A stretch of 28,278 nucleotides of DNA from CAYYNP01 sp964472545 (GCA_964472545.1 CAYYNP010000111.1:1-28278), one strand, 5' to 3'; positions 16,401 through 24,021 are shown, counted from the stretch's first letter. Translations and numbers: made by a program. Notes: generated by a model not told the origin, from the sequence alone.

Positions 16401-17380
16401 AAGAGCACGCCGTCGTGAAGCACGGCCTCTTCGGTGGCGCGGGTTTGTTCATACGTGCGAATCGTCTTTCCGGTGGCCGCGTCGAGCGCTACCAGCGGGC
16501 CGTCGATACTGAGCGTGGCGTAGACTCGATCCCCCTGGGCCACCAACCGCCGCGGCAATTGGGCCGGACCACTCTTCAACGGCCAGAGGTGCGTGTGCCA
16601 GCGGCCCATCCGCCGCTTCCAGAGCACCACGCCGTTGAAGGCGTCGCGGGCGACCAGGTTCCATCGGGGCGGCGAGAGGATCGAGGCCGGCGGCGCCTCG
16701 TCGAAGACGTAGAACACCCGGCCGCCAGCCGACACCGCCGCGCTGAGGCTCGACATGCGATCGTGATGGCGGCAGTAGCGGGGGCTGCCCATCCACTGCA
16801 TACGTCGCGGCGGCCCGACCACCGTATCGTGGGCCACGGCGTTGTTCGAGGCGTCGTGCAGGTAATGCGTCCAATCGTCGATCGTCGCCGGGCGCGGCTT
16901 GACGATTCTGGTCCATTGCCCGTTCTCTTTCAGATAAACAACACTCCCGGGAGCCACGACCCGCAGCATTTCGTCGCGCGGCACGTCGAAGGCTTGTTCC
17001 ACCACCAGCAGGTTGACCAGGTTGTCGATGTACGGCAGCCGTTTGCCGTCGAACGAATCGACCGAGAGCCGGCCGGCCACTTCGAGCCGCGCGATGGCCG
17101 TACGCGTTTGGCCGATCTGTTTTACATCGGTATCCAAACCGTGGACCAAGTAGCGTTTGGACCGCAACAGCCCGGCCGTCAGACGCCCGTCGCCACAGCC
17201 GAGATGCACGATCAGGCCACCCTGCACGCCGGCGGCGTCGAGGATCTGTTGTGCCCGGGCCCGATCGGCATTCTCGCCGGAAGGCTCTGCCGCACTCGTC
17301 TGTAAGACGCTCAGGCACAGGGCTAGCGCGGCCGGCGCCGTCGCACGTGTCAGGCGGGCGACTCGGGTTTTGTCAAACAT
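13445..17380 (-). CDS. Exported methyltransferase-like / PQQ propeller / LamG fusion protein
   Basis: This 1311-residue protein has a signal peptide (MFDKTRVARLTRATAPAALA..., cleavage probably near TSAAEP, about 32). Residues about 42-170 look like a Rossmann methyltransferase fold: HLGCGDGRL at 59-67 is motif I, and VHGLDTD is the following acidic strand. Residues about 185-970 carry PQQ-type propeller blades (VLWKRRMG, LDAATGKTIR, VRADTGQTLWDAEY, LSADDGKQLWTAYHP, GMTSGKRLWQFTAGG, SLADGALSWRF). A LamG/concanavalin domain sits at about 985-1140 (AAWVKADKPGG, WVHLAGVLGADRKLELFVDG, GSIDEVRLYRRALSADEI). A last blade (AADGRTLAEQKLD ... TTTDGRVLCLK) follows, so LamG is inserted into the propeller. 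The ribosome binding site GGAGGA is 6 nt before ATG 17380. Similar fusions occur in planctomycetes; the reaction is unknown, and periplasmic SAM is not expected, so the first domain may be non-catalytic. Confidence 0.85.
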   Translation of the reverse strand: MFDKTRVARLTRATAPAALALCLSVLQTSAAEPSGENADRARAQQILDAAGVQGGLIVHLGCGDGRLTAGLLRSKRYLVHGLDTDVKQIGQTRTAIARLEVAGRLSVDSFDGKRLPYIDNLVNLLVVEQAFDVPRDEMLRVVAPGSVVYLKENGQWTRIVKPRPATIDDWTHYLHDASNNAVAHDTVVGPPRRMQWMGSPRYCRHHDRMSSLSAAVSAGGRVFYVFDEAPPASILSPPRWNLVARDAFNGVVLWKRRMGRWHTHLWPLKSGPAQLPRRLVAQGDRVYATLSIDGPLVALDAATGKTIRTYEQTRATEEAVLHDGVLFLLVDNRANALGPADAATTGRAYGAKFWDEQTRRLMAVRADTGQTLWDAEYRVLPGTLAADARHAVFHDGQSVVCLDRNSGKPRWRSEPVERAKEIRSFYVPILVLYDDVVLFSGGETAGLQTGSWYTSGEDTLTALSADDGKQLWTAYHPPSGYRSPEDLLVVDGLVWTGETTSGRAVGHFSGRDPRTGEVKREFTPNLDTYWFHHRCYRGKATDNYLLMARAGTEFVDVRKQEWIPHHWFRGACLYGIMPANGLVYAPQHPCACYLESKLYGFNALAPASTGPRVTDDDAATPRLEKGPAFVVPPTIPSADAWPTFRHDNARSGRASTRVAASPKTTWQAELGGKLTSPVIADGTVVVASIDTHTVHALGMTSGKRLWQFTAGGRVDSPPTIHEGRVLFGSADGWVYCLSLADGALSWRFRAAPIDQRLTAFEQVESVWPVHGSVLVQDGVAYVVAGRSMFLDGGVHLWRLDPTTGRVLSHAVLNNLEEGTGKDLQDYVSWLNMPVGLTDVLSSDGKLVYMRSQPFDLEGNRLPLQPMPNSGNADGGAVPAVHHPEHAHLFSPTGLLDDTWWHRTYWVYGSQFVSGWCGYFLAGKTAPAGRILVFDDTKVYGFGRKPQYFRWTTPIEHQLFAADKIPPTGEASKSEPVSSRPNPGGSRVRVEKSASLDPTGKPLALAAWVKADKPGGVVAARGGGGAGFTLYLQGGRPHFAVRSEGKLTKASGKTKVVGRWVHLAGVLGADRKLELFVDGKSAALAEVPVLIGGDPHEPLEIGADESSVVGDYTGPFGLTGSIDEVRLYRRALSADEISRLAGTGDAPDDVELVLSYSFDKPDAKDASGNANHGTVEGALPAEGKIGRALRFAAGPPTVARYEVAHDWAADLPLFARAMVLAEGVLFVAGPADMVDENEAFRGIDDPEVRRRLAEQAAVFAGRRGAVLRAVSAADGRTLAEQKLDACPVFDGMAAAVGRLYMTTTDGRVLCLK

Positions 17381-17403
17381 CGTGGTCCTCCAGATTCGTT
17401 TAC

Positions 17404-17436
17404 CCTGGTTCCGCCCATCTCTGGCTGGGAACCAGG
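17404..17436 (-). other. Hairpin in the leader of the 13445-17380 gene
   Basis: CCTGGTTCC (17404-17412) and its complement GGAACCAGG (17428-17436) form a perfect 9 bp stem with a 15-base loop. It ends 24 nt upstream of the ATG at 17380 and about 11 nt from the Shine-Dalgarno sequence, so it would lie in the 5' leader of the transcript. It could be a repeat remnant or a translation control element; I see no riboswitch class in it. Confidence 0.45.
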
Positions 17437-17478
17437 CTTGAAATCTCCGAACACGTTCACGCCCGACGGCGGCGGCCC

Positions 17479-17507
17479 ATTATCGCGCAGGGCCGGACAA
17501 CCCGCAA
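17479..17507 (-). promoter_or_regulatory. Possible promoter of the methyltransferase-like/PQQ gene
   Basis: On the minus strand TTGCGG (17507-17502) and GATAAT (17484-17479) are 17 nt apart. The -10 is good, the -35 matches only at TTG. It would give a leader of about 90 nt containing the 9 bp hairpin at 17404-17436. Confidence 0.35.
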
Positions 17508-17528
17508 CCCTAGCAGTCCGCCCGCAGC

Positions 17529-17557
17529 TTGACCGATGGGTCCGTCGCGCCTATATT
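17529..17557 (+). promoter_or_regulatory. Sigma-70-type promoter for the TPR/CRTAC1 operon
   Basis: TTGACC (17529-17534) and TATATT (17552-17557) are separated by exactly 17 nt, both one base from consensus. Transcription would start near 17564, about 70 nt before the ATG at 17633. No other well-formed promoter is seen between the two divergent genes on this strand. Confidence 0.6.
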
Positions 17558-17632
17558 CGAGTAGGTTCTTCGCGCGTTGCGGCGCACGGTGCGTGATCGG
17601 GACGTCGCATCCGAGAGGTCGGGAGACTGGCG

Positions 17633-19072
17633 ATGACGGGCCGGAGGAAACCCGGAAAGCATCGGCGGCGAGGAAGGCAGGCGGACAGCCGCGCGGGGAT
17701 GTGGCGCGCGCGAGTCTGGCGTGCTGTGGTGGTGTTGGCCGTCGTGTGCGTTCTCATCGGCGGGACTTTTGCGGCGAGGTCGCTTTGGTGGAACCCGGCA
17801 GAGTCCGATGAGAATTCGCGAACGCAACACGCATCGCAGACGTCCACCTCGACGCCCACCGTCCCCGTATCGCCGCCTGCCAACTCGCCACCGGGCGGTC
17901 TTGTGGAACCTCCCTTGCTGCCGCCGGTGAATCCGCCCGAACAGCCGCCCGAACCGCCGCCCGTGCCGCCGACGATCCCACCGGAACCGCCAACCATTCC
18001 ACCCGAGCCGCCGGTAGTGCCGCCGGAGCCTCCTGTGCCGCCGCCTTCGGTGTCGCCGTGGACCGATGCGGCCGCCGCGACGGAAGACGATTTGAGGCAA
18101 GAGGCGATCGACGTCGTCAAACAACTCACGGTAGACTTCCCCGACGACGCCGACCCGATGGGGCTGCTGGGTAATCTCTACGTGGCCATCGGCGACACGG
18201 ACGAGGCGCTCGCCTGCTGGCAACGTTGTGCGGAGTTGGACCCCGGCGTGGTCGACAGTTATCGCGGCATGGCTCGAATCGCGCTGCGCAAGGGCCAGAA
18301 CGAAGAAGCCCGGAGGTTGGCGATCGAGGCCGACCCCGATGCGCCGGAGATCCACGGTCAACTCGGCCGCGCGCTGTTGGGCCTCGGCCGTGCGGAAGAC
18401 GCGATCGCCGCCCTGAAACGAGAAATCGAGATCTCGCCCGACGATGCCGTGGGACACTGCCTGACCGGACAAGCCTACCAGCAATTGCAGCAATACGAGC
18501 AAGCCCGGCAGAGTTTCTTCAAGGCGATCGAGGCCGATCCGAACTATACCGAGGCCTACTGGGGGATCGTGCAAACCTGCCGCCGCTTGGACCGGAAGGA
18601 CGAGACTGCCGAGTACCTGAAGAAGTTCCAAGAGTTGAAGAAGCAGGACTGGGCCAACCTGCGCGACCCCAGAGACGCACTGGACGACGAACAGTTCATG
18701 GCCGGACTGCGCCGCAACGTCGCCGTCACGCATACCGACGCGGCCTACTTCTACCTCGACTCCGGCCGGCAGAGCTACGCCGAGCGGTTGTGGTTGCGGG
18801 CTGCGGAGCTGGACACTCAGGCCGTCGCTTGCCGCGTGGAACTGTTGGAGATGTACGATCGGCTAGAGCGGATCGACGATGCACTGCAGGTCTGCGAGCA
18901 ACTCCGCGGTATCGCCCCGAAGAACCACCAGTTCCTGGCGAAGACCGCCGTACTCTGCGACCGCGACCGTCGTACGGAGGACGCGCTGCGGTGGATCCGG
19001 AAAGCCCTGGAGATGGACCCCGGCAACGCCATGTACCGTGGCATCGAGCAACAACTCCTCAAGAGAAACTGA
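17633..19072 (+). CDS. Membrane-anchored TPR protein with a proline-rich stalk
   Basis: This 479-residue protein starts with a very basic cytoplasmic segment (MTGRRKPGKHRRRGRQ), then one transmembrane helix (about residues 31-48, AVVVLAVVCVLIGGTFAA) that anchors it with the C-terminus outside. Residues about 70-140 form a Pro-rich stalk of PPEPP/PPTIPPEPP repeats. From about 172 there are about eight tetratricopeptide repeats, each with the ALxxxQRCxELDPG type ending (for example EALACWQRCAELDPG, DAIAALKREIEISPD, QARQSFFKAIEADPN, ALRWIRKALEMDPG). TPRs bind protein partners, and the stalk probably holds them away from the membrane. The next gene begins 1 nt after this stop codon, so the FG-GAP/ASPIC protein encoded there is the obvious candidate partner. 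A GGGAG lies about 8 nt before the chosen ATG, and a strong promoter lies 76 bp upstream. Confidence 0.85.
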   Translation: MTGRRKPGKHRRRGRQADSRAGMWRARVWRAVVVLAVVCVLIGGTFAARSLWWNPAESDENSRTQHASQTSTSTPTVPVSPPANSPPGGLVEPPLLPPVNPPEQPPEPPPVPPTIPPEPPTIPPEPPVVPPEPPVPPPSVSPWTDAAAATEDDLRQEAIDVVKQLTVDFPDDADPMGLLGNLYVAIGDTDEALACWQRCAELDPGVVDSYRGMARIALRKGQNEEARRLAIEADPDAPEIHGQLGRALLGLGRAEDAIAALKREIEISPDDAVGHCLTGQAYQQLQQYEQARQSFFKAIEADPNYTEAYWGIVQTCRRLDRKDETAEYLKKFQELKKQDWANLRDPRDALDDEQFMAGLRRNVAVTHTDAAYFYLDSGRQSYAERLWLRAAELDTQAVACRVELLEMYDRLERIDDALQVCEQLRGIAPKNHQFLAKTAVLCDRDRRTEDALRWIRKALEMDPGNAMYRGIEQQLLKRN

Positions 19073-19073
19073 C

Positions 19074-20774
19074 ATGAGATTGACGGTGCGCGCGCGTTGC
19101 TGGTTTCGGCGGCTGTGGTGTCTTGTCGTCTTGGTGGTGCTCGCCGGCGGCGCTGCGGCCGCCGAGCCGGCCTGCCCGATTCGCCTGATCGACGTCACGA
19201 AATCGACCGGCATCGACTTCGTCCACACCGACGGCGGATGTGGCCAGCGGTTCATCATGGAAACGGTCAGCGCCGGCTTGGCCCTGTTCGACTACGACCG
19301 GGACGGCGACGTCGACGTCTATTTCCTCAACGGCTCACCGCTGCCGGGCACCAAGGTCACTTCGCCTCCGACGAACCGGCTCTATCGCAACGACGGCAAC
19401 TGGCGGTTCACCGACGTCACCGAGCAAACCGGCTTAGGCGACGCAGGATACGGGCTGGGCGTCGCCGTGGCCGATTACGACAACGACGGCGACCCGGACG
19501 TCTATCTGAACAACTACGGCCCCAACGTGATGTATCGCAACAACGGCGACGGCACGTTCACCGACGTAACCGCCGCGCTGGGTTTGGCCCAGTCGGACAA
19601 AGTCGGCGCCGGTGCGTGCTTCTTCGACATCGACGCCGACGGCGACCTGGATCTCTACGTGGCCAACTACCTGAAGTACTCCGATGAAATCCATCGGGCG
19701 GTCGACAGCCAGAGCGTTGCCCGCTACGACAACCCCCGGGCGTATCCCCCCGAACACGACGTGCTCTATCGCAACAACGGCAACGGCACGTTTACCGACG
19801 TTAGTGCGGCCTCGGGAATCGCCGCCCGGGCCGGCTACGGAATGGGAACCGTCTGTGCCGACTACGACAACGACGGCGATCCCGACATCTACGTCGCCAA
19901 CGACTTCGGCGAGAACTTCCTCTTCAAGCACGACGGTACGGGGAAATTCGAGGAAGTCGGCCTGTTCGCCGGCGTGGCCTACGACCTCAGCGGGCTCGAG
20001 CAGGGAAGCATGGGCGTCGACTGCGGCGACTACGACAACGACGGCCGGCTCGATTTCCAGTTGACGACCTACCAGACCCAACAATCCTCGCTCTACCAGA
20101 ACCTCGGCGACGGGGCCTTCGAGGACGTCACCCTGCGCACCCGGGCGGGAGACACAACTCTCTCGCAGGTGACCTGGGGAACCGGCATCGTCGATTTCGA
20201 CAACGACGGCCACCGCGACCTGTTCATCGCTTGCGGCCATCTGCTGGACAACGTCGAGCAGTTCGACGACACGACCACCTACCACCAACGCAACATCCTC
20301 TTGCGCAACACGGGCGACGGGAAGTTTGCCAACGTGTCGGACGTCTGTGGCGACGGGCTGCGCGTGACGCTCAGCAGCCGCGGGGCCGCCTTCGACGATT
20401 TGGACAACGACGGCGACGTCGACGCCGTGGTGCTCAATTCCCGACGCGAGCCGACGCTGCTGCGAAACGACTCCCCGGGCGGAGACCACTGGCTGCAGCT
20501 TCGGCTGCACGGCACCAATAGCAACCGCGACGCCGTCGGCGCCCGGGTGAAGGTCGTCGCCGGCGATCTGACGCTAATCGACGAAGTCCGCAGCGGCCGG
20601 GGATATCAGAGCCACTACGGCACTCGCTTGCACTTCGGCCTGGGCGCCCGCGACCGGGTCGACCGCGTCGACGTTCGCTTCCTCGGCGGCGGAGTCGAGG
20701 TGCTCGAGAACGTTCGTGTGGATCGGCTTGTCGACGTGACCGAAGGGAGTTCGCCCGCACGTACCACGCCGTGA
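19074..20774 (+). CDS. Secreted FG-GAP/VCBS repeat protein with ASPIC/UnbV domain (CRTAC1-like)
   Basis: This 566-residue protein has a signal peptide (hydrophobic LWCLVVLVVLAGGAAAAEPA, cleavage near 28). It carries seven calcium-binding FG-GAP/VCBS motifs of the DxDxDGxxD kind: about residues 73 (DYDRDGDVD), 135 (DYDNDGDPD), 185 (DIDADGDLD), 263 (DYDNDGDPD), 320 (DYDNDGRLD), 375 (DFDNDGHRD) and 442 (DLDNDGDVD). These should build a beta-propeller. The C-terminal 486-558 is an ASPIC/UnbV domain (IGARV-type opening VGARVKVVAGD, then EVRSGRGYQSHYGTRLHFGL and VDRVDVRFLGG). Family members are extracellular or cell-surface proteins thought to mediate adhesion or protein contacts. I start at ATG 19074; an upstream in-frame extension to 18879 would overlap the TPR gene and hide the signal peptide. 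It is cotranscribed with the TPR gene, with 1 nt between them. Confidence 0.9.
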   Translation: MRLTVRARCWFRRLWCLVVLVVLAGGAAAAEPACPIRLIDVTKSTGIDFVHTDGGCGQRFIMETVSAGLALFDYDRDGDVDVYFLNGSPLPGTKVTSPPTNRLYRNDGNWRFTDVTEQTGLGDAGYGLGVAVADYDNDGDPDVYLNNYGPNVMYRNNGDGTFTDVTAALGLAQSDKVGAGACFFDIDADGDLDLYVANYLKYSDEIHRAVDSQSVARYDNPRAYPPEHDVLYRNNGNGTFTDVSAASGIAARAGYGMGTVCADYDNDGDPDIYVANDFGENFLFKHDGTGKFEEVGLFAGVAYDLSGLEQGSMGVDCGDYDNDGRLDFQLTTYQTQQSSLYQNLGDGAFEDVTLRTRAGDTTLSQVTWGTGIVDFDNDGHRDLFIACGHLLDNVEQFDDTTTYHQRNILLRNTGDGKFANVSDVCGDGLRVTLSSRGAAFDDLDNDGDVDAVVLNSRREPTLLRNDSPGGDHWLQLRLHGTNSNRDAVGARVKVVAGDLTLIDEVRSGRGYQSHYGTRLHFGLGARDRVDRVDVRFLGGGVEVLENVRVDRLVDVTEGSSPARTTP

Positions 20775-20798
20775 AGAATCGGTTCGGGCAGAAGTACC

Positions 20799-20880
20799 GT
20801 AGCCGAAGTCGCCAGACTTTGGCCGCGGCTCAGACTCGGCCATGAACAACTATCGGCCAAATTCTGGCGAATTCGGCTAC
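20799..20880. repeat. 26 bp inverted repeat, palindromic intergenic element
   Basis: The arms GTAGCCGAAGTCGCCAGACT plus TTGGCC (20799-20824) and the reverse complement (20855-20880) differ at two positions, with a 30-base loop. It lies between the CRTAC1-like and ThuA-like genes. A third copy of the arm, GTAGGCGAAGTCGCCAGACT (21867-21886) and onward, covers the ThuA stop codon. It looks like a small REP-type or MITE-like family. Confidence 0.75.
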
Positions 20881-20925
20881 GAGAGAGTTCTACCCCTTGT
20901 GAGAAACAGAACAAAGGAGAACCTG

Positions 20926-21870
20926 ATGCGACGTCGCAACCTGCTACTGGTAATCGGATTGACCTTGATCGGCGCCGTCTGGGGCGCCGCTCCGCAATCG
21001 GCCGACGCTGCCGACGCCAATGCGAAGAAGAAGATCGTCTTCGTCCACGGCAAGGCCAGTCACGGCTACGGCGGACACGCCTACGGCCCGGCCTTTCGGA
21101 TGTTGGCGAGGATCCTCAACGAAAACGTGCCGGCCGTCGAGGCGGTCGTCGTGCAAGACGATCAGGACCTGGCCGTGCTCGATGAGGCCGACGCGATCGT
21201 GCTCGGCAGCGACGGCGGACGACTGGTCAAGACGCTCGGCGATCGGCTCGAACCGCTGATGGCCAAAGGCGTCGGGCTGGCGTGTATCCACTACACGGTC
21301 GACCCGGCCGATCCCGCGGCGGTGAAGCGGCTGATCGCCTGGATCGGCGGCAGCTACGAACGCTTCTGGTCGGTCAACCCGCATTGGGAGGCCGAGTTCA
21401 AGACGTTCCCCGATCATCCGGCCGCGCGGGGCCTGAAGCCGTTTAAGGCCCGCGACGAGTGGTATTATCACATGCGCTTCGCCAAGGACATGAAGGGCGT
21501 CACGCCGATTCTAGCGGCCGTACCGCCGGAGAGCACCCGCCAGGGACGCGACGGCGCCCACAGCGGCAACCCACACGTCCGCGCGCGAACCGGTATGGCC
21601 GAAACGGTCGGCTGGGTATACCAACGGCCCGACGGCGGCCGCGGCTTCGGCTTCACCGGCATGCACACCCATTGGACCTGGGCTCAAGACAGCTTCCGCA
21701 AGTCGGTGCTCAACTCTCTGGTTTGGATCGCCGGGGCCGAAGTGCCCAAAGACGGCGTGCCGTCGAAGACGCCCACGCTGGAAGAGCTCGAAGCCGACCT
21801 CGGCCAGCCCCGCCCGGGCAACTTCAACGCCGATGCGGTGCGGAAGTTGATTGAAGAGTTGAATCCGTAG
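20926..21870 (+). CDS. Exported ThuA-like protein
   Basis: This 314-residue protein has a signal peptide (MRRRNLLLVIGLTLIGAVWG, cleavage near ADA) and one ThuA-like (trehalose utilisation) domain, a class I glutamine amidotransferase-type fold. Family marks are the opening strand KIVFVHGKASHGYGGHAYG (a His-rich loop after the strand), the DEADAIVLGSDGG strand, the strand GVGLACIHYTVDP, the FKTFPDHPAARGLKPFKARD segment and, near the end, a GFTGMHTHWTW block followed by an LVWIAGAEVP helix. Planctomycetes have many secreted ThuA-like proteins, probably acting in carbohydrate metabolism; the substrate is not known. I start at ATG 20926, with AAAGGAGA a few nt upstream; an in-frame extension to 20842 lies in a palindromic repeat and is not real. 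The stop codon is inside another copy of that repeat. It may be cotranscribed with the CRTAC1-like gene, though about 150 bp lies between. Confidence 0.87.
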   Translation: MRRRNLLLVIGLTLIGAVWGAAPQSADAADANAKKKIVFVHGKASHGYGGHAYGPAFRMLARILNENVPAVEAVVVQDDQDLAVLDEADAIVLGSDGGRLVKTLGDRLEPLMAKGVGLACIHYTVDPADPAAVKRLIAWIGGSYERFWSVNPHWEAEFKTFPDHPAARGLKPFKARDEWYYHMRFAKDMKGVTPILAAVPPESTRQGRDGAHSGNPHVRARTGMAETVGWVYQRPDGGRGFGFTGMHTHWTWAQDSFRKSVLNSLVWIAGAEVPKDGVPSKTPTLEELEADLGQPRPGNFNADAVRKLIEELNP

Positions 21871-21891
21871 GCGAAGTCGCCAGACTTTGCC
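21867..21891. repeat. Single arm of the 26 bp repeat over the ThuA stop codon
   Basis: GTAGGCGAAGTCGCCAGACT and the next five bases match the arm at 20799-20824 with one substitution and one missing base. The TAG stop of the ThuA-like gene (21868-21870) is the first part of the repeat. No second arm is seen, so it may be half an element. Confidence 0.7.
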
Positions 21892-21923
21892 GCGTAATGT
21901 AACGTGCCACGTTGCGTGCAAAG

Positions 21924-22014
21924 GGGTGGCTGGGGCAAAGCGCAGCGGTGCCCCAGGTATTGAGGCACTCGTACTAACGCACTGGGGCACCGCTGCGCTT
22001 TGCCCCAGCCACCC
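21924..22014. repeat. Perfect 33 bp inverted repeat, palindromic element
   Basis: The arms 21924-21956 and 21982-22014 (each beginning GGGTGGCTGGGGCAAAGCGC when read inwards) are exactly complementary over 33 bp, with a 25-base loop. The element sits between the ends of two convergent genes (ThuA-like on plus, sigma-54 activator on minus) and could end transcription of both. The same 33 bp sequence, with one change, is in frame inside the giant array gene at 5380-5412. Confidence 0.85.
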
Positions 22015-22032
22015 ACTCTCCCCACGCACGGC

Positions 22033-24021
22033 TCACCCCGGCGCATCCATCCCCAACTGCCGCATCTTCCGATAGAGGTTCGACCGGTGCAGGCCGAGCG
22101 TCGAGGCGGCGCGGCTCATGTTGCCGTCGGACTGGGTGATCGCCTGGCGGATGTACTCCGCCTGGAAGCGGGTGGTGGCTTCCGAGAGCGGCAGGTCGGC
22201 CTCGGCGGCCAGCGGCGTGCCGGCCTTGGGCGACATGATGAACGCCAGGTCTTCGGCCTCGACGCGATCTTCGGTGGTTAGATACGCCAGCCGCTCCATC
22301 AGGTTTCGCAATTCCCGCACGTTGCCCGGCCACGGGTGGCCGCCGAGCCGCTTTCGGGCGGCGGCCGAAAGCTGCGGCAGGTTGCGCCGTGCCTTCCGGC
22401 AGAAATCACCCAGGAAGTGCTCGGCCAGCAGCAGCACGTCGTCGGCCCGATCGCGCAGCGGCGGCAACTCGAGCGTGACCACGTTCAGACGGAAGTAGAG
22501 GTCCTCGCGAAACTGCCGCTGGCGGACCATCTCGGCTAGGTCCTGATTGGTAGCGGTGACCACCCGGGCGTCGGTGTGGATCGGTGCCGACCCGCCGACC
22601 CGCACGATCACCTTCTCCTCCAACACCCGCAATAGCTTGGCCTGCCCGGCCAGGCTCAGGTCGCCGATCTCGTCCAGGAAGAGCGTTCCCCCGGCGGCCA
22701 ACTCGAATTTGCCGGCGCGGGCGTCGTGGGCGTCGGTGAAGGCGCCCTTTTCATGGCCGAAGAGTTCGCTCTCGGCCAGGCTCTCCGGAATCGCCGCGCA
22801 GTTGACCGCCACGAACGGCTGGTCGCGGCGGCGGCTGAGATAGTGCATCGACTGGGCCACGACTTCTTTGCCCGTGCCGTTCTCGCCCAGGATCAATACG
22901 GCCAGATCCGTATCGGCCACGCGTTGGATGATCGATCGCAAGGCCTCAATGGCCGGGCTTTCGCCGATCAGCCGCACGCCTTCGGCCGCCTGGTCGGCCA
23001 TCTGGCGGCTGGCCCGCAACACCTGCTCGCGGTCCTGAGCGTTCTCCAAGGCCACCGCGGCATGCCCGGCCAACTCGACCAGCGCCGCCTCGTCGTCGTC
23101 GGTGAACCGGCCCGACAGTTTGTTGAGCACCTCGAACGCCCCGAACAATTCACCCTTCGCGCTGCGCAACGGCACACACAGAATCGTCTTGGTCTGGTAG
23201 CCCAGCTTCGTATCGACTTTGTGATCGATCTCGTTGCGATCGACCGACTCGTCGACTCGCCGCGGCTCGCCGGTCTGGATCACCTGGCCCACCACGCCGG
23301 CGTCGTCGGGAATCCGCAGTTCGTCGTTTTCGACGCCCAGCGCCGGCCGGCCCACCAACACGTGTGTATGGCGGTCCCAAAGGAAGATGCTCGCCCGATC
23401 CGCCCCCAACAGCCGCGTGGCCGCTTCGGCCATCTGTTCCAACAGCGGCTGAAGTTCGCGAGTTTGGTTCCACTGATTGGCGATCTCGAGGATCGCCTCC
23501 AGTCGACGGATGCGGCGTCGGTTGCTGTGGCGCCGGCGGACGGCCGCCAGGGCCTCGCAGAGCACCGGTGCAAGACGCGTGCCGGCGGCCAAGGCGCCGG
23601 CCGTTGCGCCGGCGTCGCGGCAACGCACGACGAGCACCTCGCCGGCGCCCGCCCGAGGCGCCAACGGCACCGCGGCCCAGTCGGCTCGCACGTCGGCCGC
23701 CTCTCGATCCAACACGTCGGCCAACAGGTCTAGCGGCAGTGCGAGCGACTTGTCGGTGGCCGCCACGGTGGTCCATCGACCGGCCACCGGCACCGCCAAC
23801 ACGGCGTGGTCGGCCGCAACGGCCGCCACGATATCTGGCAAGGCCCCCGCAAGGAACGCCGTCACGTCGTCGGTCTGGTTCGCCTGCCACAGCAGTCGCG
23901 TCGCCAGCACCGCCTCGGCCGGCCGTCGGCCGAGTTGATTGTTGAGTTCCTCACTGAACTCGACGCTGAACTCGGCGGCGGGCATCTGGCGACGATCGGG
24001 TGACACTTCCTGCTTCCTCAT
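22033..24021 (-). CDS. Sigma-54-dependent transcriptional activator (GAF, AAA+, Fis-type HTH)
   Basis: This 662-residue cytoplasmic regulator has an N-terminal region of about 160 residues of unclear type, perhaps a degenerate GAF, then a GAF sensor domain (about 170-320; RLLGADRASIFLWDRHT, GVVGQVIQTGEPRRVDE, LCVPLRSAKGELFGAFEV). The AAA+ domain (about 350-590) has Walker A GENGTGKEVV (about 378-386), sigma-54 contact loop GAFTDA (about 426-431, normally GAFTGA), Walker B LFLDEIGD (about 445) and the arginine-finger region FREDLYFRLNV. The C-terminus is a Fis-type helix-turn-helix (about 620-657, NMSRAASTLGLHRSNLYRKM). There is no receiver domain, so a small molecule bound by GAF probably controls activity. 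GAGGG is 7 nt before ATG 24021. It is transcribed away from etfB across a shared 313 bp region, so it could control the etf-acyl-CoA dehydrogenase genes, but I see no clear -24/-12 site there. Confidence 0.92.
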   Translation of the reverse strand: MRKQEVSPDRRQMPAAEFSVEFSEELNNQLGRRPAEAVLATRLLWQANQTDDVTAFLAGALPDIVAAVAADHAVLAVPVAGRWTTVAATDKSLALPLDLLADVLDREAADVRADWAAVPLAPRAGAGEVLVVRCRDAGATAGALAAGTRLAPVLCEALAAVRRRHSNRRRIRRLEAILEIANQWNQTRELQPLLEQMAEAATRLLGADRASIFLWDRHTHVLVGRPALGVENDELRIPDDAGVVGQVIQTGEPRRVDESVDRNEIDHKVDTKLGYQTKTILCVPLRSAKGELFGAFEVLNKLSGRFTDDDEAALVELAGHAAVALENAQDREQVLRASRQMADQAAEGVRLIGESPAIEALRSIIQRVADTDLAVLILGENGTGKEVVAQSMHYLSRRRDQPFVAVNCAAIPESLAESELFGHEKGAFTDAHDARAGKFELAAGGTLFLDEIGDLSLAGQAKLLRVLEEKVIVRVGGSAPIHTDARVVTATNQDLAEMVRQRQFREDLYFRLNVVTLELPPLRDRADDVLLLAEHFLGDFCRKARRNLPQLSAAARKRLGGHPWPGNVRELRNLMERLAYLTTEDRVEAEDLAFIMSPKAGTPLAAEADLPLSEATTRFQAEYIRQAITQSDGNMSRAASTLGLHRSNLYRKMRQLGMDAPG

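Noticed and set aside
15443..17305. Plus-strand 620-codon frame opposite the PQQ gene
   Set aside because: It is antisense to a clear PQQ/LamG coding sequence and has no domain.
20842..20925. N-terminal extension of the ThuA-like protein
   Set aside because: It lies in the palindromic repeat; the ATG at 20926 has a strong ribosome binding site and reveals a signal peptide.
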